From Polaromonas sp. 39-63-25 (GTDB taxonomy: Bacteria; Pseudomonadota; Gammaproteobacteria; Burkholderiales; Burkholderiaceae_C): a stretch of 64,000 nt of DNA. Positions 27,081 to 34,258 of the stretch are shown here, piece by piece. Made by a program: the position numbers and the translations under genes. The notes below the pieces were generated by a model, which was given only the letters and a program-made list of their open reading frames with translations, was not told the DNA's origin and made no database searches. Each line of letters begins with the position of its first letter. Positions within the stretch are counted from its first letter, which is position 1. Location of the stretch: assembly GCF_002278925.1 (NCBI RefSeq), contig NZ_NCJH01000002.1, forward strand, positions 248,001 to 312,000. The letters run 5' to 3'.

Positions 27081-28175
27081 TCAGGCCGCGCGCGCCTGCT
27101 GCGTGCCGCCCTGCTGGGCGAGCAACCCACACACCGCGGCGGTGACCTGCGCGGTGGTGGCGTTTCCGCCCAGGTCGCGCGTATGCAGGGCCGGGTTGGC
27201 AGTGACGGCCTCGATGGCCTGCATCAGCTGCTGCGCCGCCACGTGTTCACCGAGGTGATCGAGCAGCATGACGCAGCTCCAGAACGTGCCGACCGGATTG
27301 GCCAGGCCCATGCCCATGATGTCGAAGGCCGACCCGTGGATGGGCTCGAACATCGAGGGGTAGCGGCGCTCGGGGTCGATGTTGCCGGTGGGCGCAATGC
27401 CCAGGCTGCCGGCCAGCGCCGCCGCGAGGTCGCTCAGGATGTCGGCGTGCAGATTCGTCGCCACGATGGTGTCCAGCGAGGCCGGGCGGTTCACCATGCG
27501 CGCGGTGCAGGCGTCCACCAGTTCCTTGTCCCAGGTCACGTCCGGAAACTCCTTGCTGATCTGCAGCGCGATCTCGTCCCACATCACCATCGCGTGGCGC
27601 TGGGCGTTGGACTTGGTGACCACGGTCAGCAGCTTGCGCGGGCGCGACTGCGCGAGCTTGAAGGCGTACCGCATGATGCGTTCGACGCCGGCGCGCGTCA
27701 TCATCGACACATCGGTGGCCACCTCGATCGGATGGCCCTGATGGGCACGCCCACCGACGCCGGAATATTCGCCCTCGGAGTTCTCGCGCACGATGACCCA
27801 ATCCAGATCTTTCGCCGTACAGCGTTTGAGCGGTGCGTCGATGCCGGGCAGGATGCGCGTGGGCCGCACATTGGCGTACTGATCGAACCCCTGGCAGATC
27901 TTCAGGCGCAGGCCCCAGAGCGTGATGTGGTCGGGAATGTGCGGGTCACCCGCCGAGCCGAACAGGATGGCGTCCTGGTCGCGCAGGGCATCCAGGCCGT
28001 CGTCCGGCATCATCACGCCGTGCGCGCGGAACCAGTCGCCGCCCCAGCCCAAGGAGGTGAAAGCGAAACCGAAATTCTGTGTGGCGGCCAGGGCCTGCAG
28101 CACCTGTTGACCCGCGGGAACCACTTCCTTGCCAATGCCGTCGCCCGGAATGCAGGCAATCTTGTAAACCTTCAT
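27081..28175 (-). CDS. ttuC: Tartrate dehydrogenase/decarboxylase
   Basis: This NAD-dependent beta-hydroxyacid dehydrogenase of the isopropylmalate/isocitrate family oxidises tartrate (and often malate). The 364-residue product begins KIACIPGDGIGKEVVPAGQQV. It keeps VIVRENSEGEYSGVGG and, further on, DILSDLAAALAGSLGIAPTGNI and FEPIHGSAFDIMGMGLANP, the metal- and NAD-binding region. AAGGACATGTC precedes the ATG. It heads the operon and is divergent from a LysR gene, matching the ttuA-ttuC arrangement of Agrobacterium vitis tartrate clusters. Confidence 0.92.
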   Translation of the reverse strand: MKVYKIACIPGDGIGKEVVPAGQQVLQALAATQNFGFAFTSLGWGGDWFRAHGVMMPDDGLDALRDQDAILFGSAGDPHIPDHITLWGLRLKICQGFDQYANVRPTRILPGIDAPLKRCTAKDLDWVIVRENSEGEYSGVGGRAHQGHPIEVATDVSMMTRAGVERIMRYAFKLAQSRPRKLLTVVTKSNAQRHAMVMWDEIALQISKEFPDVTWDKELVDACTARMVNRPASLDTIVATNLHADILSDLAAALAGSLGIAPTGNIDPERRYPSMFEPIHGSAFDIMGMGLANPVGTFWSCVMLLDHLGEHVAAQQLMQAIEAVTANPALHTRDLGGNATTAQVTAAVCGLLAQQGGTQQARAA

Positions 28176-28240
28176 GACATGTCCTTGAAATCATCAACAA
28201 GCATGGACTCTAGCGCTTGCCCGATTCAACAGAACGCCTT

Positions 28241-28263
28241 AAAGTTATGGCATTGTTGACTTT
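28241..28263. promoter_or_regulatory. Candidate LysR-binding dyad between ttuC and its regulator
   Basis: AAAGT and ACTTT form a 5-bp inverted repeat separated by 13 bases, centred in the 97-bp divergent gap. The size and place suit a LysR site, but the arms are short. Confidence 0.3.
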
Positions 28264-28272
28264 GATTTAATA

Positions 28273-29208
28273 ATGAGCACACCCGCCTCCGCCCCTTCCG
28301 AGATGGCTTTTTTCAGCCTGCTGGCGCGTTGCGGCAGCTTCTCGGCCACGGCGCGCGAACTCGACGTGACCACACCGGCCATCAGCAAACGCCTGGCGCT
28401 CATGGAAGCGCGGCTGGGCGTGCAGTTGCTGAACCGGACCACGCGCCGCATCAGCCCCACGCCCGAAGGCGAGATCTACCTCAGTCATGCGCGGCGCATT
28501 CTGGCCGAGATCGCCGACATGGAGCAACTGGTATCCAGCGCGGTGGCGGCGCCCAAGGGCCTGCTGCGCGTCAACGCCACCCCGGGTTTCGGGCGCAGCC
28601 ACATCGCCCCGCTGATCGCCAGCTTCGTAAAACAGCACCCGGACATGCAGGTCCAGCTGCAGCTCACGGTCAACCCCCCGCCGGCCAGCGAGGATGCCTT
28701 TGATGTGTGCGTGCGCTTCGGCGAGCCGCCCGAGGCGCGTGTGATCGCCCGCAAGCTGGCCCCGAACCGGCGTCTGCTGTGTGCGGCCCCCGCCTACCTG
28801 GCCAGACACGGCCCCCCCAAAGTGCCGCACGACCTGACGCAGCACAACTGCATCGGCATCCGCCAGGGCGACGAGGCCTACGGCATCTGGCGCCTGACGT
28901 CGGGCAAACGCACGGAAACCGTGAAGGTGCGCGGCAACCTGAGCACCAGCGACGGTGAGATTGCCGTCAACTGGGCGCTGGCCGGCCATGGCATCGTGAT
29001 GCGCGCCGAATGGGACGTCGCGCGTTACCTGCGCAGCGGCCGGCTGCGCCAGGTGCTGGAGAACTACCAGACCCCGCTGGCCGACATTCATGCGGTCTGG
29101 CCGCAGCGCCATCAGGTGTCGGCACGTGTGCGCGCCTTTGTGGACTACCTGGCGGGACACTTCGAGAAATCGTCCACGCGGGCCGCGGGCCTGGTCACCC
29201 GCTGGTAA
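28273..29208 (+). CDS. LysR-family regulator of the tartrate operon (TtuA-like)
   Basis: This 311-residue protein has an N-terminal helix-turn-helix (FFSLLARCGSFSATARELDVTTPAISKRLALME) and a LysR effector domain (LLRVNATPGFGRSHIAPLI, FGEPPEARVIARKLAPNRRLLCAAPAYL). It lies 97 bp from ttuC in divergent orientation, as ttuA does in characterised tartrate clusters. It probably activates ttuC-ttuD in the presence of tartrate. Confidence 0.85.
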   Translation: MSTPASAPSEMAFFSLLARCGSFSATARELDVTTPAISKRLALMEARLGVQLLNRTTRRISPTPEGEIYLSHARRILAEIADMEQLVSSAVAAPKGLLRVNATPGFGRSHIAPLIASFVKQHPDMQVQLQLTVNPPPASEDAFDVCVRFGEPPEARVIARKLAPNRRLLCAAPAYLARHGPPKVPHDLTQHNCIGIRQGDEAYGIWRLTSGKRTETVKVRGNLSTSDGEIAVNWALAGHGIVMRAEWDVARYLRSGRLRQVLENYQTPLADIHAVWPQRHQVSARVRAFVDYLAGHFEKSSTRAAGLVTRW

Positions 29209-29228
29209 AAGGCGTGCTCAGGACGGTC

Positions 29229-30470
29229 TCAGGGTACAGGCGCGCCGGCTTCGAACCATTGCCGGACCAGGGCCCGTTCCGCCTCGGTGATGCCGGTGGA
29301 GTTGTTCATCGGCATGGTTTTGCTGACCACCACCTGCTGGTACACCGCCTGCGCATGCTGCCTGAGCAGCGCCGGCGAGTCGAGGCGGATGTTTTTCATC
29401 TGCACCTGCGCGCCGTGGCACAGGTAGCAGCGCTGCTCCAGCACTTTTTGCAGATTTATATAGTCATTTTGGCCTACAGCCCCCGCCACTCCTACGCCAC
29501 CAGCTATTGAATCAGTAGCAAGCCCGGCACCTGCGGGCTGGGGCGGCGGCTTCATCCAGACGATGGCGCCGAGGATCAGGACCAGCCCGACCAGCGCATA
29601 GGGCAGCGGGTTACCGTTGCGGCCCAGCTTGTAGCCATGGCGCATGACAAAAAACTGGCGGATCAGCGCGCCGGCCAGCATCATGACCATCAGCACCAGC
29701 CAGTTCTGCGGGTGGCCCCAGGTGAAGCTGTAGTGGTTGCTCAGCATCGCAAACAGCACCGGCAAGGTGAAATAGGTGTTGTGCACGCTGCGCTGTTTGC
29801 CGCGCTGGCCGTGCACCGGGTCCACCGCCTCGCCGGCCTTGATGCTGGCCACGACCTTGCGCTGCCCGGGGATGATCCAGAAAAACACGTTGGCACTCAT
29901 CGCGGTGGCGATCATGGCGCCCACCAGCAGAAACGCGGCGCGCCCCGCAAACCAGTGACAGGCCAGCCAGGACGCCACACAGACCAGCCCCAGCACCAGC
30001 GCGCCCACAATCGCATCGCCGTTTTTGCGTTTGCCGAACAGCTGGCAGATGCCGTCGTAAAGCATCCAGAACACCACAAAGAAAGAAAGTGCCACGCCGA
30101 TGGCGGCGCCGGGCGACCAGTCCATCAGCGATTTGTCGACCAGGTAGGTGCCGGCGTTCCAGAGGTAGGAGACGGTGAACAGCGCAAAACCGGTGAGCCA
30201 GGTGCTGTAACTTTCCCAGTAAAACCAGTGCAGGTGGGCGGGCAAGGTGGGCGGCTTGACTGCAAACTTGACCGGGTGATAGAAACCGCCGCCGTGCACG
30301 GCCCAGAGTTCGCCGCTGACGCCCTGTTTCTTCAAGTCTTCATCGACCGGCGGCGTCAGGCTGGAATCGAGAAAAACAAAATAAAACGAGGATCCGACCC
30401 AGGCGATCGCGGTGATGACGTGGACCCAGCGCAGCAGCAGGTTGGCCCAGTCGAGAAGGTAACTTTCCAT
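29229..30470 (-). CDS. puuD: Membrane urate oxidase (urate hydroxylase) with cytochrome c domain
   Basis: PuuD oxidises urate to 5-hydroxyisourate and feeds electrons to the respiratory chain. The 413-residue protein has about eight hydrophobic segments across residues 10-315 (LLLRWVHVITAIAWVG, HLHWFYWESYSTWLTGF) and a C-terminal cytochrome c domain with the haem motif CYLCH and a distal Met in KTMPMNN. The linker between the two parts (about residues 320-350) is Gly/Ala-rich and contains copy 4 of the 19-bp motif. It lies downstream of xdhC on the same strand, giving a xanthine-to-urate-to-hydroxyisourate grouping. Confidence 0.92.
   Translation of the reverse strand: MESYLLDWANLLLRWVHVITAIAWVGSSFYFVFLDSSLTPPVDEDLKKQGVSGELWAVHGGGFYHPVKFAVKPPTLPAHLHWFYWESYSTWLTGFALFTVSYLWNAGTYLVDKSLMDWSPGAAIGVALSFFVVFWMLYDGICQLFGKRKNGDAIVGALVLGLVCVASWLACHWFAGRAAFLLVGAMIATAMSANVFFWIIPGQRKVVASIKAGEAVDPVHGQRGKQRSVHNTYFTLPVLFAMLSNHYSFTWGHPQNWLVLMVMMLAGALIRQFFVMRHGYKLGRNGNPLPYALVGLVLILGAIVWMKPPPQPAGAGLATDSIAGGVGVAGAVGQNDYINLQKVLEQRCYLCHGAQVQMKNIRLDSPALLRQHAQAVYQQVVVSKTMPMNNSTGITEAERALVRQWFEAGAPVP
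29501..29519 (-). repeat. 19-bp dispersed motif, copy 4
   Basis: In frame in the puuD linker, encoding the ATDSIAG part between the membrane domain and the cytochrome domain. Confidence 0.5.
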
Positions 30471-30600
30471 GTCTCAACCTATGCAGCGACGCGGCGCTGC
30501 CTTGTGCAAGCTGCTCACCACTGCGGGCGCTGTAAGCAGACAAAGGCCACGAACAACAAGAAGTGCTCCGCTGCGACCAGATCGCAAAAGTGTATGCGAT

Positions 30601-31407
30601 CTATGCCCTGCCGGCATGCAACAACTGTGCCGCGACGGACACCGCAATCACCTCGGGCTCCTTGCCGGGGATGCCTGGCAGGCCGATCGGGCAGGTCACG
30701 TGCGCCAGTTCTTCCGCGCTGAAACCACGTGCCTCCAGCCGGTGCCGGAAGGTTGCCCATTTGGTCTTGCTGCCGATCAGGCCGATGTAGGGCAGGTCGC
30801 CCCGCTCGCGCAGGCGCCTGAGGCATTCGGCCACGATGTCCAGGTCTTCGGCGTGGCTGAAACTCATGATCAGCACCCGCGAGTTCGGCGCCAGGCCAGT
30901 CACCGCGCGTTGCACCGGGTCGGAATGCTCGCACACCACGTCGTCCGGCACCGCCTCCGGGAAAATGCCGTCGCGGCTGTCGATCCAGCTCAGCGCAAAC
31001 GGCAGGCGCGAGAGCACCTGAATCAGCGCAAAACCCACATGCCCGCCCCCAAAAAGCGCAACAGGCTGTAAATTTGTATCCAGCCGGCGGCGCAGGCCCG
31101 ACACGTCGTCAGGCCCGACGGGTTCAAAGCGCAAATGAACCACGCCGCCGCAGCATTGCCCCAGCGACGGACCGAGCACAAAACGTCCAAGCGCCTCACC
31201 CGGCAACCCCTGCAGACGTGCGCGCGCTCTCGCCATCGCTTCATATTCCAGATGGCCGCCGCCTATGGTGCCAACCGCCGTTCCGGCAAAAACCGCCATC
31301 CAGGTGCCGGCCTCGCGCGGCACCGAGCCTTCGGTGGCGGTCACCTCGACCAGCACCGCCGGCTCCAGCGCCAGCCGGGCCAAAAACAAATCCTTGAGCT
31401 GACTCAC
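30601..31407 (-). CDS. xdhC: Xanthine dehydrogenase accessory protein
   Basis: XdhC binds molybdenum cofactor, promotes its sulfuration and delivers it to xanthine dehydrogenase. The protein has the N-terminal domain (TATEGSVPREAGTWMAV, GTIGGGHLEYEA, GQCCGG) and a C-terminal Rossmann domain (ALFGGGHVGFALIQVL, YIGLIGSKTKWATF). The GTG at 31407 with AGAGGG eight bases upstream is preferred, giving 268 residues; an earlier GTG at 31428 is possible. The structural xdhB gene is at the left edge of the window, so the set is split. Confidence 0.9.
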   Translation of the reverse strand: MSQLKDLFLARLALEPAVLVEVTATEGSVPREAGTWMAVFAGTAVGTIGGGHLEYEAMARARARLQGLPGEALGRFVLGPSLGQCCGGVVHLRFEPVGPDDVSGLRRRLDTNLQPVALFGGGHVGFALIQVLSRLPFALSWIDSRDGIFPEAVPDDVVCEHSDPVQRAVTGLAPNSRVLIMSFSHAEDLDIVAECLRRLRERGDLPYIGLIGSKTKWATFRHRLEARGFSAEELAHVTCPIGLPGIPGKEPEVIAVSVAAQLLHAGRA

Positions 31408-31556
31408 GGTAGAAACCCTCTGATACACGGCCCCCTGTCGGGGCCCGCAGAACGCATAATTCAGCCTCGGGGCAGCCGGTTTCTGTTACATAACCTGAGC
31501 CCGGGCAGACTGCACAATAGCAGCCGCCACCGTCTGGCAACTACACAAGGATACGT

Positions 31557-32066
31557 ATGCCTGAATCCTCACACCGCCGCTTCTGGCTTGCGGCCCTGCT
31601 TTCGACTGCAGCCGGCGCCCTTGTTTCCGCCTGCAAGTCCGCTCCCCCGCCGGCAGCGGCACCCGAGCCTGCGGCACCGCCCACCACGATAGGCCCGATC
31701 TCCGGCCCGGCCGGCTCGGCGCGCCAATCGGCCGCACCGACGGCCCGCGCCTACCGCCAAAGCGGCGCCAGCCACCTTTACGGGTTGCACGCCGACCGCA
31801 TCTACAAGGGCAAAATGCCGCCGCTGCTGTACGCCATCGGTGTGCTGAACGTGGAAATCAACCAGGTCGGCATCGTGACCCGCCTCGACTGGATGCGCGC
31901 ACCGCGCCATGCGCCGGAAGTGATTGCCGAGATCGAACGCATGATCAAGGCCGCGTCGCCTTTCCCGGCGCCGGTGCGCATTGGCAAGGTTGTCTACACC
32001 GACACCTGGCTCTGGCACAAAAGCGGCAAATTCCAGCTCGATACACTGACCGAAGGGCAGACTTAG
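31557..32066 (+). CDS. Proline-rich lipoprotein of unknown function
   Basis: This 169-residue protein has a signal peptide with lipobox LVSAC (Cys at about residue 26). A proline/alanine-rich linker follows, then a C-terminal domain of about 95 residues (YGLHADRIYKGKMPPLLYAIGVLNVEINQVGIVTRLDWMR). The last part resembles the energy-transducing TonB-like C-terminal fold in its beta pattern, but I do not recognise a named family. It stands alone between xdhC and the convergent hydroxyisourate hydrolase gene. Confidence 0.72.
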   Translation: MPESSHRRFWLAALLSTAAGALVSACKSAPPPAAAPEPAAPPTTIGPISGPAGSARQSAAPTARAYRQSGASHLYGLHADRIYKGKMPPLLYAIGVLNVEINQVGIVTRLDWMRAPRHAPEVIAEIERMIKAASPFPAPVRIGKVVYTDTWLWHKSGKFQLDTLTEGQT

Positions 32067-32132
32067 GCCCCCACGGTTGCTCACTTCGTGTAGCGCCCTG
32101 CCCCCCGAGGGGGCCGCTGCGCCTGCGGCCCC
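32064..32132. terminator. Repeat-associated stem-loop between convergent genes
   Basis: The segment starts with the second copy of the post-stop repeat (32064-32084, overlapping the TAG stop). It ends in a stem with arms 32110-32117 and 32125-32132 (GGGGCCGC and GCGGCCCC) and a 7-base loop. No long T run follows, so it may stabilise message ends or terminate in both directions. Confidence 0.5.
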
Positions 32133-32191
32133 TGCCTGAAATAGAGATAGAGCCCGCATGCGTTCACTGTGCAGGGTGCCCTACCTCAGGT

Positions 32192-32545
32192 TCACGATCC
32201 GCGATAGGTGGAATAACTCCAGGGGCTGACCAGCAGCGGCACGTGGTAATGCTGGCTGGTATCGGCCACGCCGAAGTCCAGGCTCACCCGGTTCAGGAAA
32301 TTCGGCTCCGGCAGCGTCACGCCGCGGGCACGAAAATACCCCGCCACGTCGAACACCAGCCGGTAGGTGCCGCGCCGCAGGCTGCTGTTGTCATAGAGCA
32401 GCCCGTCGGGGTTGCGGCCGTCGCTGTTCAGATGAAAGGCTTTCACCAGCGTGGTCCGATCGCCGTCGGTGGTGTACAGCTCGACGAACATGCCGGCCGC
32501 TGGCGTGCCGTGCATGGTGTCCAGCACATGTGTGCTCAGGCCCAT
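32192..32545 (-). CDS. hiuH: 5-hydroxyisourate hydrolase (transthyretin-related)
   Basis: It hydrolyses 5-hydroxyisourate, the product of PuuD, to OHCU. The ATG at 32545 with AAGGAGTTGAC upstream gives 117 residues, the usual length. Family motifs are MGLSTHVLDTMHGTPA (catalytic His), the central Arg in SDGRNPDGLL, HYHVPLLVSPWSYSTYRGS and the terminal YRGS. The open frame continues upstream into the regulator region but without transthyretin similarity. It is divergent from gntR and shares a palindromic operator with it. Confidence 0.94.
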   Translation of the reverse strand: MGLSTHVLDTMHGTPAAGMFVELYTTDGDRTTLVKAFHLNSDGRNPDGLLYDNSSLRRGTYRLVFDVAGYFRARGVTLPEPNFLNRVSLDFGVADTSQHYHVPLLVSPWSYSTYRGS

Positions 32546-32591
32546 GTCAACTCCTTGTTTGCGGTGAATCTGTTCGCCGGATGGTCTACTG

Positions 32592-32607
32592 AAAGTGTAT
32601 ACACTTT
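32592..32607. promoter_or_regulatory. Perfect 16-bp palindromic operator, probably for the adjacent GntR protein
   Basis: AAAGTGTATACACTTT is a perfect palindrome. It lies 47 bp upstream of the hiuH start and 27 bp upstream of the gntR start, so one bound dimer could control both directions. A half site AAAGTGTAT recurs at 30588-30596 upstream of puuD. Confidence 0.75.
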
Positions 32608-32633
32608 TGGGCTTTCCGACTATCATTTGCGCC

Positions 32634-33299
32634 ATGGAATCGTCCACCACCAGCGCCATTGTTGAAGCCCTGACCAAGGCCATTGTGGAGCACCGGCTGC
32701 ATCCGGGCACCAAGCTGGCCGAGCAGAAACTGGCCGACCACTTCGGCGTTTCCCGCACGCTGGTGCGCCAGGCCCTGTTCCAGCTCTCGCAAAACCAGCT
32801 GATCCGGCTCGAGCCCGCGCGCGGCGCCTTTGTCGCTGCGCCTTCGGTCACCGAGGCGCGCCAGGTGTTTGCGGTGCGCCGCATGCTGGAAGCCGAGATG
32901 ACCCGGGCATTTGTGCGCAGCGTCACACCGGCCAGGATCAAGGCCCTGAAGGAACATGTGGCGCAGGAAAAAATGGCCGTGGACCGGCAGGACGCGCCGG
33001 GGCGCACCGAGCTGCTGGGTGATTTTCATGTCCGCATGGCCGAGCTGATGGGCAACGAGGTGCTGGCGCAGATGCTGGGCGACCTGATTTCGCGCTGCTC
33101 GCTGATCACGTTGATGTACCAGAGCGCCAGCGCCGCCGAACACTCGCACGACGAACACGCCGAAATCGTGAGAGCCCTGGCCGCCAGGGACGAAGAGCGC
33201 GCCGTGCGCCTGATGGACGAGCACCTGCAGCACGTCGAGGAAAACCTCAGCTTTGACCGCCCGCTGCCGGCCAATGATATTTCCATGGCCCTGTCCTGA
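32634..33299 (+). CDS. GntR/FadR-family regulator of purine catabolism
   Basis: This 221-residue regulator starts at the ATG 32634; a longer frame would read through the operator. A winged helix-turn-helix (KLAEQKLADHFGVSRTLVRQALFQLSQNQLI) precedes an all-helical FCD ligand domain, whose metal-binding His/Asp residues lie in GDFHVRMAELMGNEV and HDEHAEIVRALAARD. It heads the puuE operon with 8 bp to puuE. By position it is the likely repressor of hiuH and the puuE operon, with a purine intermediate as effector. Confidence 0.88.
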   Translation: MESSTTSAIVEALTKAIVEHRLHPGTKLAEQKLADHFGVSRTLVRQALFQLSQNQLIRLEPARGAFVAAPSVTEARQVFAVRRMLEAEMTRAFVRSVTPARIKALKEHVAQEKMAVDRQDAPGRTELLGDFHVRMAELMGNEVLAQMLGDLISRCSLITLMYQSASAAEHSHDEHAEIVRALAARDEERAVRLMDEHLQHVEENLSFDRPLPANDISMALS

Positions 33300-33307
33300 A
33301 CCCGCGC

Positions 33308-34258
33308 ATGACCACCTACGACACCACCCTGCCCTATCCCAGAGACCTGGTTGGCTATGGCCGCACGCCGCCGCATGCGCAGTGGCCGGGTCAGGCCCGC
33401 ATTGCCGTGCAATTCGTTCTGAACTACGAGGAAGGCGGTGAAAACGCCGTTTTGCATGGCGACGCCGGCTCCGAACAGTTTCTCTCCGAGATGGCCAACC
33501 CGCCCAGCTACCCGGAGCGCCACCTGAGCATGGAAGGCATTTACGAGTACGGATCGCGCGCCGGCGTCTGGCGTCTCCTGCGTGAATTTGAAAAGCGCCG
33601 GCTGCCGCTGACCGTGTTCGGCGTCAGCATGGCCCTGCAACGCCACCCCGAGCTGACCGCCGCCTTCGTCGAGCTGGGCCACGAAATCGCCTGCCACGGC
33701 CTGCGCTGGATCAACTACCAGGGCGTGGACGAAGTGGTCGAGCGCGAACACATGCGCCTGGGCCTGGACATCATCACGCAGATGACCGGCCAGCGGCCGC
33801 TGGGCTGGTACACCGGCCGCGACAGCCCGCGCACCCGGCGGCTGGTCGCCGACGACGGCCAGCTGGCCTACGACAGCGACTACTACGGCGACGACCTGCC
33901 GCTGTGGATGAAAGTGGCGCGCACCGACGGCACCGTGGTGCCGCGGCTCGTGGTGCCCTACACGCTGGACACCAACGACATGCGTTTTGCGCTGCCCCAG
34001 GGCTTCTCGCAGGGCGATGATTTTTTCACCTACCTGCGCGACAGCTTCGACGCGCTGTATGCCGAAGGCGACCCGAACGGCCTGAACGCGCCCAAGATGC
34101 TGAGCATCGGCATGCACTGCCGCCTGCTGGGCCGGCCCGGCCGCATCGTGGCGCTGCAGAAATTCCTCGACCATGTCCAGCAGCACGAGAATGTCTGGAT
34201 CTGCCGCCGCATCGACATCGCACGCCACTGGCAGCAAGTCCACCCCTTCAAAGAATGA
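33308..34258 (+). CDS. puuE: Allantoinase, PuuE type
   Basis: This polysaccharide-deacetylase-like allantoinase converts allantoin to allantoate without the metal site of classical allantoinases. The 316-residue protein shows YPRDLVGYGRTPPHAQWPG, FVLNYEEGGE, MEGIYEYGSRAGVWRLLREFE and WYTGRDSPRTRRL, all characteristic of PuuE. It overlaps the following gene by 4 bp (ATGA) and follows gntR closely, so the operon is gntR-puuE-OHCU decarboxylase/AllC-M20-ABC. Confidence 0.93.
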   Translation: MTTYDTTLPYPRDLVGYGRTPPHAQWPGQARIAVQFVLNYEEGGENAVLHGDAGSEQFLSEMANPPSYPERHLSMEGIYEYGSRAGVWRLLREFEKRRLPLTVFGVSMALQRHPELTAAFVELGHEIACHGLRWINYQGVDEVVEREHMRLGLDIITQMTGQRPLGWYTGRDSPRTRRLVADDGQLAYDSDYYGDDLPLWMKVARTDGTVVPRLVVPYTLDTNDMRFALPQGFSQGDDFFTYLRDSFDALYAEGDPNGLNAPKMLSIGMHCRLLGRPGRIVALQKFLDHVQQHENVWICRRIDIARHWQQVHPFKE

